This document shows positions 23,590-36,010 of a stretch of DNA of 64,000 bases, piece by piece (the first letter of the stretch is position 1; each line of letters opens with the position of its first letter). The stretch is from Gnetum montanum. Taxonomy: Eukaryota; Streptophyta; Gnetopsida; Gnetales; Gnetaceae. The stretch is taken from the NCBI GenBank assembly GCA_015680685.1, contig MNCI01007578.1:200007-264006 (forward strand), read 5' to 3'. Under the pieces are notes generated by a model. The model was not told where the DNA came from and made no database searches. It was given only the letters and a program-made list of their open reading frames with translations. The translations under genes and the position numbers were made by a program.

Positions 23590-25943
23590 GTTTGAACCCA
23601 TTGAAACCCACACAAGCTTGTTCTAAACTTATCCCCCCATTACACACATTGGGCAACATGGGCACTAGACTTGTATGCCCCATAACCTTGAAAACCATAC
23701 CTCCCTTACCATTTTTTTGGTAGCTATAGTTGACATGATTAGACCCCAAACCCTATTAGGGGGTAGACCCATCTATACAACTTATCACTTTGGGCAACCA
23801 CACTGAGCAAGGCCTCATCCATGTTGGCTAGCATTACCTAAGGGGTTATACCATTTGCCACTATCCACCAAGCCTTAATTTTACTCCAAGGTGGTCCCAC
23901 ATAGTTTGAAACCCCACCAATCATCCCCGATAGCTCCAAAACCTTGCCAAACCTAGTTGAAAGTGCTCAAATTTTGGAGATTTGGTGAAGCAATGCTAAG
24001 GGAGGCTTCATTCTTACTAGTTAGTGTGGCCCTAGCATGGATGAGTGGTGTAGAACCTTAAAATGCTAAAATTTACCATATAATTACCATATTTTAACCT
24101 TTTAGACCACTTTCTACCCTCTAATAGCCAAAATTTGATAAAAAATGTTAAATTTTACACCATCTACCTTCCCCATTCTGAGGAACCCCCACCCATGCTG
24201 GCTAGCATGGACCTAGCATGGGTGCCTTTGGGGTGATCCATAAAAACCTTTCCATAGCCCAAAGTGATCTTAAAACCTACACCAATAGCCTTAAAATCTC
24301 TCCTTGGTCTCTATTAGTTAACAATCATCAAAATTTAAGTCAAAATTCATACCTAAAATCCTAACCATCCTAAGGAACCCCCCACCCATGCTACCTAGTG
24401 TGGGTACTTTGGGGGTAAGCCATAAAACCTCATCTGTAGCTAGAAATAGCCCCAGAACCTATCCTAGTGACCTCAAAATCCTACCAGAGCCTCCTAGAGC
24501 CATTAGATTCCATGAAATAAGACTAGAAATAGCAAAAATCCATCATCCCCTTCAATCCATGCTAAAGTCATGTTGCCTAGCATGGCTTAGGGGGTATGAC
24601 TACAAAATATGGTAAGGAACCTTTAAATTAGTTGATTTTGATGTAAAAGCTTATCCATTGACACTTAAAACCTCATTAGCTTTGAAACCTTGTTGAATAT
24701 AGTAAAAATGGCAAGAACCATGAATTTTAGTGGAGCCACAATGGTGGGGTGGGGGTGGAGGTAGAAAGCATCCCATACACACTAGGTAGCATTGCCCCAG
24801 TGTGGATAAGTGGAGAATGACTATAAATTATCAAAATTAACCTCAAAATTGACATGTTTTGACCTACCAACCTTCTTGGAGTCTCTAAGAATTAAAAACT
24901 TTCCAAAAATTCCATGATCACTCCCATTCCCACTTTGAAAACCCCCTCACCCATGCTAGTCAGTGTGGGTCTAGCATGGATACCTCAAGGGAAACCAATG
25001 GAGAGCTCATGGATGCATCAAAATGACTTCAAGTTATAGAATAATAACCATAGGACCCTGTTAGCACCTCTAGTGGCCATAAGATGCAAGAAAACTATTT
25101 GAAAATCATAAAATGATTCTACCCCATTTCACCTACATTAAGACTGTGTTGGCCAACATGGCCTAGCATTGTTCCACAAGGGGGTAACTTCAAGAACCAT
25201 CAAAAGGCTTTCAAAATTACCAATTCTAATCCTAAACCCTAGATATCGATATTGGCAGCCCTAGGAGATCACATGCATGATCGATTTGTTGTCAAAACCT
25301 ACCAAAATTTGATATCTTAAGGTATCCACACTAGGGAAGGCCTCAGCCATGCTAGGTAGCATGGATCCAGCATGGGCAAGTTTCCTTACCAGTTTTGATA
25401 GTACTTCGACACCCCTAAAAGTTAAAAATCTACCTTGCTAGAGCCTAGGACTTGAAAGCCTCCAACCAATAGCTATTCAACCCTGTTCTAACCATAAAGA
25501 CCCACCATACCCCCTCATCCACATTGGAGAAATACTACTTAGCATGGCTTATGGGGGTATAACCATACCACATCTCAAAAAACTATCAAACATAGTCATT
25601 TTAAGCCAAAAATTTATATCACTATTAGCAACCCTAGAAGCCTAAAAACTTGGTTAGTTTGCCTCTAAAAAAATCCCAAGATCAAAAATTGGCTATGTCC
25701 ATGTTGAGGGGTACTAGAGCCATGTTGACTAGTGTGGCCCCAACATGGGTGAAGTTTCCAACATGATTATACTAGCAAAACACCCTTCAAATAGCCTTAG
25801 AAGCTGACTATAGAGGCATACAATTGCAAAAACCTTTATTCACCTACAGATTAATCATATTTTAACCCTTTAGTGATCCAAATCTAGACCATCCATGTTG
25901 AGACCTCTCCCATCCATGCTGACCAATGTGGCTTTGAGGGTAA
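23590..25943. repeat. ~190-bp tandem array of element A
   Basis: A motif built from CCATGCT..AGCATGG / CTAGCATGG recurs about every 175-205 bp, near 23,829, 24,020, 24,194, 24,385, 24,575, 24,780, 24,955, 25,150, 25,348, 25,535, 25,722 and 25,917. Between motifs there are recognisable common phrases (ccataaaacc.., ..cctaaaatcc.., ..accccccaccc). At 24,192-24,209 the motif is a 7-bp-arm inverted repeat. Monomers are strongly diverged. It lies upstream of A's antisense gene once C is removed, and resumes after the solo LTR at 28,878. Confidence 0.65.
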
Positions 25944-28877
25944 TGTTATATCCCATCTAGATACATTAGGTATGTTCATAAGCTTATGATTTATCCATTA
26001 TGTGTGGACTCCCATTTTGTCATAAGGAATAATTTAATTTACCATAAATTTATTTTATATGTTATGAGGCTTCATCTTTATGTTACGATTATGTTGTCTT
26101 AGCATGCTTAACTAATGTGATTATGTACACTAGCCTTGTGTGATGTGTTCGACAAGTGAGGTTGCTAGTAGGGGTGTTGGATTGGGGTATAAGAGCACAT
26201 ATTTGGTATGCATTTAAGCTTGATATGAAAATTTAGTATTTATGCATTTGAATGATAGTATTATGTTGTGTGATGTTTGGGTGCAATTTTGACATGTGAA
26301 TGTGTAGAGAATTTGATAAGAATCTCGTAGGTTCAAACAAATTTTCATTTGAAGTCCTAGTATGATTATTAAGCATGTTTGAAATGTAGGGTATTAGTTG
26401 GGGAAGGGATAAAAGAACTAAACTTATATAAAAAAACATTTAGTTTAAAAAAATATAAACTGAAAAAGGTAATGTTTGTTTATACACATAAGGTGAAGCA
26501 CGTGGGAAAAAATAAAAATACAAAAATACAAAAAAAGAACTTACATTATCTTTTGAACAAAAGTAACGTTTATGACCTTTATTTTTTGTTTTGAACAAAA
26601 AGGGACCAACTGCCTTTACCATCACGTATGCATAAAAACTATATCTGTTTCATTCTTTTTCTATTCAAAAATATAAACAAGGGTTACATTTCTTCTCTTC
26701 TATTTTTCTTAGTTTTCTTCTATTTTCCTCCTTTTTTTAGAAATTTAAGCTTTGTGGACAATTTTTTCTTGCTCTAAATTTGGATTTGGGATTGTTGCAA
26801 TTGTATCTATATGGGTGTAATACTTGTTCAGAGAAAAATAGTCCTACCAGATTTTTTTGAGGGTTTTCTACTTATTTTGGACTTTCTACCTTAACAATTA
26901 TAATTGGTGTGTTGTTTTTAGATTTTCCTTGTATGATTATGTGATGTGGGCATGTGGGGTAGATAGCTCAAAGATTGAGCTTAGTCATGTTATTTTGCAT
27001 ATTTCCTGAAATTGTATGGTTTTGGTTACAAATTGTTTATTAATATATATGCAATGTATGGTATGATATGGGCTTGTGGCATATGATATGTGATGTTGAT
27101 GAGATTGGTATGATGAGATATTTTTTTGGGTTTATTGTAGCATGAATTTTTTTGGGAGTTTCAATCCTTCTTGGTGGTAATTAAAGATTATTAATTATTA
27201 TTTTATTAATCAAACTTTGAACTCACATAACTTTGCTTCTAGGAGTCCAATTTAGGTGAAATTAGTATCATTGGAATCCTTTTGGCAAGTAGTTTCTAAT
27301 CATGGGATTGGTTTTCTCCTTGGGCATATATCATTTTTAAAGGTTATTATAGCAGTCATTTGTGTGGAATTACATGCAGTTTGAGAAATATGGTATTTTT
27401 TTGTCTTATTGTGGTATTAATGTTATTTTGTTGAATCATGATATTATTTTCATGGAATGACTATAACTTTTAGATGTGGATATATGTGATTCTGTTATGT
27501 TTGTTTGGATGTGTTGGCTTAAGCTAGCCAAAATGTGTACATGTCTTCATGACGATGCTTATGACGGTTGTTGGTAGGTGGTGCTAGCATGAGCATGTGG
27601 ACTGGTTGGTGATAAGACACCTTGGAGGTAGTATGGATTGACCCCCATTGTGATGCATTGATGAGGCTCCTATCCTAGGCCTCATCCTAAAAGTGGAAGA
27701 GAGTAGGTGTGTTTTTCCCTATTACTAGTCCTCTAGAAGGCTAATGATTGCAGGCCATAGGTTGATGGAACCTAGCACTAGTTTGATAAATAAAAGACTA
27801 ATAAAAGACCTACAAGCAATGGCTATTATGAGTACTCATGGTAACATTTCACATGCTACACTAAGTGTGGATATGCTGGCGACCACAGGGGCTTATAATA
27901 GTATCAGTTTGTGTGTCATAGCACTAATAATATATATTATGATTATGTGGGTTGTAGGTATGATGACATGGACATGATAGTGGAAATGATGTGATGTGAT
28001 GTGTGATATGATGTGTATATGTGTTGTTCTTAGCATGCACAAGACTAACAGTTATTGCAGGTTTCCTGGTATCCCACTCCTCTCCTCTAGTGTAGCACTT
28101 GTCAACCATCTAGCAGGGGAAGTGTAAAGGCTTCCCACTTAGTTATGTACTAACTTTATTTAATTATAGGTGGAAGGCGTAGAAGCCTAAACAAGCATGG
28201 ACAGGGAGAGTAGAGGAGGGAAAAATCTTCAGTGCTTGGTTAATGTATATTTTCATTTATAGTAGTATGGACTATGTATAATTCTATGAAACTCTTTGTA
28301 CTCCTATATATGTGATGATGATATTTATGTGTTTTTGTATCTTAGCAGAGCATGCACAATACTAACAATTATTGTAGGTTTTCTAGTACCCCACTCCTCT
28401 CCTCTAGTGTAGCACTTGTCAACTATCTAGCAAGGGAAGTGTAAAGGCTTCCCACTTAGTTATGTACTAACTTTATTTAATTATAAGTGGAAGGCGTAAG
28501 AGCCTAGATGAGCATGGAGAGGGACAATAGAGAAGGGAAAAATATTTAGTCCTTGGTTAATGTATATTTCCATGTATAGTAGTATGGACTATGTATAATT
28601 ATATGAAACTCTTTGTACTCCTATATATATGATGATGATTTTTATGTATTTTTTTATCTTAGCATAGTAGTGCACATTTTTGATTTTTGTAGAGACATGA
28701 AATTTTAGAAATTGAAGTATATGTTTCAGTTTGGTTTGACATGGATTTCTATGCAGTTTGAACTTCCTTAATATAATGTATTTTTACACATCATTAGCTT
28801 TTAGTTATCATGCTTCTGCTATAAGATTATTAGTGATCCTAGGCATTACCCTGCACTTGCTAGGGTGGGGTGTTATA
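25944..28877. mobile_element. Probable solo LTR, chromovirus (Tekay-like) type
   Basis: Starts TGTTATATCCC and ends GGGGTGTTATA, close to the TGTAACATCCC...GGGTGTTACA ends I associate with Tekay/Del chromovirus LTRs. The flanking array of A resumes directly after it. Candidate duplications (GGTAA / GGCAT) agree at only three of five bases. No PBS or coding sequence accompanies it. It contains a 317-bp tandem duplication (28,030-28,665). The rest is AT-rich with no gene. Confidence 0.5.
28030..28665. repeat. 317-bp tandem duplication
   Basis: Two neighbouring copies offset by 317 bp share GCATGCACAA (28,033 and 28,350), the CCACTCCTCTCCTCTAGTG stretch, GGCTTCCCACTTAGTTATG and TAGTAGTATGGACTATGTAT. 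Copies are about 93-95% alike by eye. Confidence 0.85.
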
Positions 28878-29027
28878 GGCATAATCATGAAACCTACTTT
28901 TTTGCCAATTTTGAACATCAAAATGACCAGTCTCGACTGTTATGGCCATGTGCTACCTTGGGAAGACCATAGAACCCCAATATCATTCTTCTGGATACCA
29001 TGAAATCCATTTTTCTTGGTATCCATG
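28878..29027. repeat. Continuation of the element A array
   Basis: GCCATGTGCTACC (about 28,945) and the GAAACC/CCATAGAACCCC phrases match the array monomers, showing that the 25,944-28,877 LTR sits inside the array. It is cut at 29,028 by the E LTR. Confidence 0.45.
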
Positions 29028-30374
29028 TGTTAGCGATTGTTTGGAACTACCAACATTTTCCTTTGGTCTCATGACTGGGATCACAAAAAGTAAAGGTATT
29101 CCTTCACACTTGAGTTTAGATGTTTCCTAGTCTATGGAAACACCAAGGCCCATATACCTTCAAATAAACTCAGTGGTAATAGAGTAAACTAAGTGTAAAT
29201 GTGTGTTTGCTATTATGAATGTTGAAATGCTTGGGTTTGTGTATGAAACTATAATTGGCTATTATAATAGAAATTCAACTAACCTTATTGAATACCATGA
29301 GTCATTAAAGATTTCTATTTTGTCAAGTCACTTAGTCTATATAGTCCCTATAGTATGTTGCTTAAAATAAATAAAATTTCACCAAAATGCTTAAGCATAA
29401 TTTTGCAAAAATATACTCCTAGTTTTTCTTAGAGATAAAGATAAGAAAAATAGAAATAGAGCAAGATTTAATAGATTTTAAAAAATAAGAAGAAAGAAAA
29501 GAAAATTTTTGTGAAATCTCAAGCATTTAAGTGAGATAAATTGCACATGAGGAAACACTTTGAAATAAAGCTATTCCAAAGTAATCTAAAGTATTACAAA
29601 TTTTCCAAACCCTCTAAGCTCAACAAGTAATTTCATAAAATACACTCTTATTAAACTACCAAAATGCTTTATAAATGACAAAATAAAAGCTATTATTTGG
29701 CTAGTTAAATAGTTATCAAGAATTGCAAATAATAGAGCTATCAGAAAAGATTTAACAATTTCAAGATTGAAAGATCAAGAAAAAGCCTTTAAAAATTGAA
29801 GCTATTTCAAGCTACCTCAAAATATCAAATATTTTCTAGACACTCTAGACTCAAATAAGCAATTTAATAAATACATTACTATTAAATTTCTCAAGAAGAT
29901 TTTCAAAAGACAACATAAGCCCTTATATGGCAACCAAATCAAAGTTTAGAATTACATGAAAATAGAGTTATAAGAGTAATAAAAAAATCCAAAATTCAAT
30001 GCCAAGCACAGTACTATCTAAATCATTAGGTAAGCAACTAAGAGAAAATGAGAAGAAAAAAACTCACTTTATTTAAACAAAGCAGTTGAATTGATGATGC
30101 AATTAGCAAGCCATTCTTACAGTTAGTCTTCAATAATTCTTCTTGATCTGTTCTTTTTCTTCTACTCTTGAAGCTCTTTTTATATTGGCTTCTCACTAGT
30201 CACAAACATCCTGAGGAATTAAGGTAAGTTATAAATATCATGGGAATTTAGTTATAACTACCATAGGAAGTTACAACTTCCATGGGAAGTTTCAACTCCT
30301 ATAAAAAATAAAGTTATATTTGCCAAATGTCCATAAATCCTTCTTTTTCTTAAATCCAAATTTTTTTATCAACA
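29028..30374 (-). repeat. Element E LTR (left copy)
   Basis: The first ~400 bp (TGTTAGCGA...) are repeated, diverged, at 39,798-40,205 (TGTTGGTGA...). On minus there is a TATA box (TATAAAAA, plus 30,177-30,184) with inverted-repeat motifs just upstream, as expected for U3. The right end (..ATCAACA) is provisional: no clear polypurine tract lies beyond it. It separates A's array from E's interior. Confidence 0.55.
30230..30300 (-). promoter_or_regulatory. E-LTR inverted-repeat cluster
   Basis: GGAAGTTACAACTTCC (30,266-30,281) has 7-bp arms around AC; GTTATAAC, GGAAGTT and CCATGGGAAG variants surround it. It lies 50-120 bp upstream, on minus, of the TATA box at 30,177-30,184. Confidence 0.55.
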
Positions 30375-31989
30375 GGAACATTGGAATTATTGACAAAATA
30401 GTTGACAATATATGTGTCACATCCAAGTGCTATAGGATTACCACTTGGTTGCTCATGTTACAAGGAATGTTGCCAGTTTCAAAGGCATGGGGATATCAAA
30501 CTAATTGCAATGTTCATGAGCCATTGCAAAGTTTGTTGATGACTAGAAAATATGTTGTAGAAGGTGAAGTGTTGTCAATGAGGGATGTCAAAAATGTTGA
30601 AGTCATAGGGAAGAATGTGGCTAAGAGATTGATGATGACTGTGGCTATGCTTTTTGAATTGTATGATGGTGCATAGCTTGGAATCAATGGCGACATCACC
30701 CTTGCCTAATTTTTGTAGCATTTTTTTTCAATAGTGTCCTTGGAAAATGTAGTGCAATTCAACTAGCTTAGCCTCTCAAAATATCTCCTTTATTAAATTA
30801 ACATGTACATCATTCCTTCTCCTTTTCCATTGCCATTGTGGTCATTGCTATTATTGTGGTTGTTGATTTGTCTAAGTTGCCTATGATTTTTTGGTTTATC
30901 ATATGATACTTTTGCATTTGGTAGCCTTTTACATACATCGTTAAGGTTTTTTCTTGTGGATTTCATCTTTAGTAAACATTCTTAGAAACATAAAACAAGG
31001 TTTCATCCCATAATCTAGATCATCATGCCTATGGTATATTCTTGCATAGGACCATATCAACAAAGCCACATGGACCATTTATTATGCATATAGCAAGGAA
31101 TAAAAGATGAAAGCACTAATGAATGCTTTTAAGCTTCCAAAAACAATAGTGGTAGTAGTAGGTGAACCTTAGCCTCTAGTAGCATTGAGATGGGATAAAG
31201 GACCATTGAAGCCATTGGAGCCTCCACCTCTAGGTACTAGTATAGGGGCCCCATCTTAATAGTTTCCAATTGGATCCAATCCACAACTTCCAAGTAGATC
31301 TAGCTTAGAAACTAAAATCAACAAAATAAAATAGAGAAAATATTTCTTATATTAAGAAAATTTTGAAAATATATAGAAAATACATGAGGATCCAATCTCA
31401 GCACAAAACTCTTGCAAGGATCATGGAGATCACACTTGTCCCCTGTCAGTCCTAAGTTACTCACAATTGAGCCCAAGCTCAATACAAGACACTTATAAGA
31501 GATTCCCTTAATCTCTCTCAAGTACTTTCTCTTGTCTCTCTCTTAAGTTTCTTGCATAAGCTCTCTTTTTTCACAAGATCTCTTCCCTCAAGAGCTCTTT
31601 ATCTTGTTCTTAGTTTGGATTTGGCACAACAATGATGAATTACATCAATATTTCTAAGTAATTGAAAGATAAGAAACCTAGAAACATTTCCTCAATTTAA
31701 CTTGAGGTTCCTTAGATGTTTTTCAAGTCTTCTCACCTTCTCCTTAGATATTTCCATCTTACTTTTTTTTTCATAATTTTTCCCATTTGTACGAGTCATC
31801 TCTAATCTTTCCAAGATGTCTCTTGCAAAAACCCAACTCTCGGCTAAGACATCTGCTATTTTTTTGAGATGTCTCTAATGGGTCCAAGATGTCTTAGGTT
31901 CTAGTAAGATGTATCACTTGAGATGTCTCATACATAGTTGAGACATATCAGTTTCTAATAAGAAGTCTCACCTACTAGGGCTAAATACA
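30375..31989. other. Unassigned AT-rich stretch with AGATGTCT cluster
   Basis: No protein family recognised. 30,320-30,676 has a 118-codon open frame on + without recognisable motif, straddling the E LTR edge. At 31,780-31,980, GAGATGTCTC/AGATGT/AGACAT copies cluster as in the Copia LTR at 1.1 kb, suggesting a fragment of the same LTR family, but neither PBS nor gag could be confirmed. Confidence 0.35.
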
Positions 31990-32405
31990 ACAATGCTTGT
32001 TTTAATGTCTGGAACCTCCAGATGCCTTCAAACAAGTCTCCCTATATCCTAAAACCTCCTAAACTCATCAAAATGAGCCCAAAACACCTTGAAACTTTCC
32101 AAAACATACATGTAGGGTATAAAAAAGGAATTGAAAGAGGTGTTCCTACACCAAGCATTGGATGAATATTCATCACACATTTGGCTGTCTTATAGGTGCA
32201 TGCTGAATTTTTGTAAAGTGTTCAATTTTTTTGTAATAGGCACTCATTTTTGAAAAGTTGCATAATCTGACACATACAGTGAGTTAGTTAGAGTTATTCA
32301 TTCTTTCTTTCTATTAATAAATTTCATACTTCCATAAAATTTTTTCAGAAGCATGATCGTACTTTTGTCTATTTGAGGATGAGTTTTTAGTCACTCATGG
32401 GGGTA
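31990..32405 (+). mobile_element. 3' interior and PPT of a C-family element (D1)
   Basis: The last ~45 bp before the LTR (GAGGATGAGTTTTTAGTC..CATGGGGGTA) match the corresponding end of element C, including the polypurine tract CATGGGGGTA at 32,396-32,405. The piece to the left shows no coding sequence. Confidence 0.6.
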
Positions 32406-33270
32406 TGATGAAATGTTAATAACATAGGCTACATCAATGCATACCCATCAACGTAGCCCTATTGATGTATCTGTATCAACGCATGGTAGGATGTGTTGAT
32501 GTAGGTACATCAATGTTGACATAATTATTGCCTATATAAATGTGCTTGTCATTTGCATTTATGGCACCTTTTGGTCTTAGTCTTAGCTAAACTCTTGTAG
32601 TTTCTTCCTTTTAGAGATATAATATTTTTCCTCTGAGTGCTTGGAGTGTGGATTTATGAGATTGTATGACATTTTATTTATGAGATTGAATGATAATAAA
32701 ATTGAGATTTCCTACATCCATTGCACCACTTAAACTACTTTAATCCTACTTTTTTGCACTTTACTTTACATGAACTTTTCAATCTTTTATTCTTAATTAA
32801 GTAATTAATGTTATTAGTTTTAAACAATGTCAGTATGACCATTTCAAGCATAACTTACTAACACTTGGTAATCCTAGTAGTGGATACTTGGTATACCTAG
32901 TAATAGACACTTGGTAACCTAGTAACATTAATATCAGTTTAGGATATGTATGGTAAATAGGAATGAATACTCCATGTTAGTTAATTAGTTAGTTAATTCA
33001 ATTATTAAATATTTACTTAAACATTTAGCTATTAGGAGAAAAATAGTAAAGAAAAATCATAAAAATAAATATTTTATACGTCAACCACACTTAGCCATAC
33101 ATACTAATTAATACAAGTGTGGGCTGGGAAGATAATGATTTAAAATTACTAAAATTCACTATTTATGAATATTGGCCACTTAGGTGAACGTGTTTAGGAA
33201 ATTCAATTGGATCACGTCTAAATACTTGTGATTCGTATGTTTGGGCGTAGGGGATACCCACTTCTCATCA
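32406..33270 (+). repeat. D1: C-family 3' LTR
   Basis: 865 bp, TGATGA...CTCATCA, homologous to C's LTR (shared GATTCGTATG-TTGGGC-TAGGGG-TACC end) and to D2. Inverted repeats at 32,420-32,520, including TTGATGTAGGTACATCAA, precede TATATAAA (32,533-32,540). A PPT precedes it and no PBS follows, so it is a 3' LTR whose element lay to the left. Confidence 0.75.
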
Positions 33271-34460
33271 ATGATCTAAACACCTCTATTTCTTGAAATA
33301 GTACCACACTTAATGATGCAAACAGAATATTTTTAAGTAATACAAAGAAGGAAACCACCTTTTTCAACTTCATGATTAGTAAAAATGTATGTTTCTTTAT
33401 GTATAAAAAATTAGTTACTAAAGTTTCACAAATTATAACATCTTCAAAGCACAAAACATTTGAATTCTAATAATGATATTAAATAATAGCTTGTTGTTAG
33501 AAATCTAATAGTCCTCAAATACTCTAAGAGATGAACTTTACAAGGGTGTAATGTTCAACTTGAGTTCTTCTTCACTATCTATGATAGAATGAAAAGGATT
33601 AACTTGATCAAAATTAGAAACAACTAGCTTATGATTTTGATAAGTGATATTCTCTATAGTTTTGATTTTTTATGCTTTAGGATTGCTGCATATGATGTGT
33701 TGCTTCTTTTCCTCAAAGCATGAGGACCTTCTATAATCACTATATTCTTCTTAATATCTTTAGTTTCTTCTTAAAGAGTAAAATTTGAAGGTGATACCTT
33801 CCCCATTTTTTATAATGTCTTACTTTTGTCTATCCATTTTCTTGAGGATTCATCTACTTTTCTTAAATTCTTGTTTTCTTATTCAACAAATTTTTGAAGC
33901 AACTTTTGCTTTCTTAATTTCTTTCACTAATTTAACTCTAAGAATTCTTTAGGTAATTAATTAGGGATAATTAAATATGTTCTGAGATGACTCATGATAA
34001 TAGAAGTTTGGAGTAAGTTAGGTAACATAAAAAATTTATTCTATAATTTTTCCTTTATATGATAACTCTATAAAATAAATAAGTTTTTTTTACTCTAATC
34101 CAATTCTACACAAACTCATTGAATTTACCAAGCATAGAAATCACTCTATTTTTTCTAAAAAAAAAAAACCACTCTCACAATCATACCAGGAACACTTATG
34201 GTTGAAAAAAATCTTAAAATTGAAAAGTTTTTCATTTTTTGTTTTTGTTTTTTTTTTTTGTTTTTTTTTTTTTTGGTTGAGAAATAGAGATAGGGACCAG
34301 TAGCACAACTCCTAAAACAAGGTAGATATGACCCTTTAGAAGGCACCAAGTAGGCTTGATAACTTTATTGATGATGTATTTATTATACATACTATGTATA
34401 TTTTCTCTATCTAATAGATCCTATGTCACACCCCAAATATTAGCCATAGATAATTTATAA
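33271..34460. other. Unassigned AT-rich stretch
   Basis: Nothing recognisable. Lys-rich, stop-broken frames occur on minus around 33,540-33,950, and T-rich simple sequence at 34,238-34,275. It is probably more decayed interior of E or another insertion. Confidence 0.4.
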
Positions 34461-34469
34461 AATTACTTA

Positions 34470-36010
34470 AGAGACATAAAACTTATGCTTGGAAATGAGA
34501 TCATGAATGTCATCAATGTATATGTTCTATAAATTGGCCTAAAATTCCATCAAGCCTAAGTTTTGGAATTTTATGGATTAAATGATTCAAGAAATTTCCT
34601 TGCAAGAAAGCATATTTATTAGAGGGGATTTTAATTATCATGTTGAATCTATGAACATGGGACATGGTAGGATCCATGGAGGATATGGATTTTGAGAGTG
34701 TAGTGATATGAGAGATTTACTACTGCAATTTGTAGCCTATGACCTTGTAATTGTAAATACTTATTTTAAGAAGAGGAAAGAGCATTTAATTATATCTAAT
34801 ATTTTTATGAATAAAACATAAATTGATTATTTCTTACTATGCAAAAGAGATTGGATCATGTGCAAAGATTGTAAGGTCATACCTAGAGAGTGCCTTGTAA
34901 TTTAGCATTGACTAATGATCATGGATTTAACTATACAAACCTTCAATGGTAGCACAAGAAAAGTGACTAAATGCATAAAATTATGGAATTTGAAGGAAGA
35001 TAAAATTACCTTATTTAGAGAACAATTGCTTCATGAAGGCACCTGGAATTAGGATTACTTTGTAAACTTAATTTAAGGCCAAATGAAAAGTTACATTCAG
35101 AAAATTAAAATAAACATTTTGGATGAAACAAAAGGCAAAAAATACATTCCAAAGAAGACATGGTGATGGAGTGACATGTTATCCAAAATAAAATGATTTA
35201 AGGAATGGCTGCAAAGCAATAGCTAAGAGAAAAGGTTGATATACAAGATAACAAAGGAGGAGGCAATTGTAACAATAGCCAAAGTCAATCATAATGTCTT
35301 GGATAGATTTTATAAGAAATTAAGAATAAAAGAAGGAGAAATATATATTTAAAATTAGAAAAAATCAGAAATAGGAAATTTAAGAACATTGATCATGTCA
35401 AATGCATCAAGGAAACAAATGAAAGAATTTTAGTAAAAGCTAATGAAATTTTGGATAGGTGGAAAAATTATTTTCAAGAATTAATAAATGAAGAATTTCC
35501 AAGAGAAGACATTCAAAAAGAAGAACCAAATATTGCTTTGGTTAATGCAATCTCCTTCTTTGAGGTAAAGATAACCTTATCAAAAATAAAAAATGGAAAA
35601 GTTATTAGACTAGATAACATTCCTATAGAAGCTTGGAAAGCATTGGCAGATACAAGAGTTTCTTAACTAACATAATTATTTAACAAAATTTTGAAGGATG
35701 TATAAATTCCAAAAATTGGAGAAAGAGCTTTGTTATTACCATTTACAAAAATAAAGAATATATACAACATTATGCAAACTATAAAGGGATTAAGCTAGTG
35801 AGCAATACAATGAGGCTTTGAGTGACAGAGTCATATACCTGCATCTCAGACTTGAATCAACAATGTTAGAAAATTAATTTGGATTTATGCTAGGGTGATC
35901 TACTATAGAGGCTATTTTCTTGATACATCAATTTATGGAGAAATTCAAAAAATCTAGAAAAAAGTTACTTATGATTTTTATTAACTTAGAAAAAGCATAT
36001 GATAGAGTAC
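34470..36010 (+). pseudogene. RTE-type LINE relic (endonuclease and RT)
   Basis: Non-LTR retrotransposon remnant encoding an apurinic-like endonuclease and a reverse transcriptase. Endonuclease signs: N-V-I-N-V-Y (34,515), I-R-G-D-F-N (34,619-34,640), G-H-G-x-x-H-G-G-Y-G-F, Y-D-L-V-I-V-N-T-Y-F-K-K-R, then I-D-Y-F-L. RT signs: the leader D-R-W-K-N-Y-F-Q-E-L-x-N-E-E-F (35,453-35,500), L-S-K-I-K-N-G-K..D-N-I-P-I-E-A-W-K, F-G-F-M-L-G-x-S-T-x-E-A-I-F, and D/N-L-E-K-A-Y-D-R-V-P (35,980-36,015). The RT catalytic palm beyond that is missing, so the 3' part is deleted. Many stops. The RTE clade is assigned from this motif style. It lies within E. Confidence 0.8.

Larger units (their letters stand above)
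4703..29027 (+). mobile_element. Element A: old Tat-type Ty3/Gypsy copy (interrupted)
   Basis: A is recognised by shared order and protein similarity with element B: PBS-like site, leader, gag, protease, then an antisense multi-exon gene, then a motif-rich array upstream of that gene. No RT, RNase H or integrase of A is visible, so the right part is deleted or outside. It is interrupted by element C (15,115-23,584), a probable solo LTR (25,944-28,877) and ends where E begins (29,028). Coding parts are full of stops and small indels, so it is much older than B. Confidence 0.7.

Noticed and set aside
30320-30676. 118-codon plus frame considered as a host gene exon
   Set aside because: No recognised domain and no flanking splice or homology support; it begins across the provisional E LTR edge.
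34238-34275. T-rich tract considered as a LINE poly(A) tail on minus
   Set aside because: The adjacent LINE is on plus and starts after this tract; simple sequence is a sufficient explanation.
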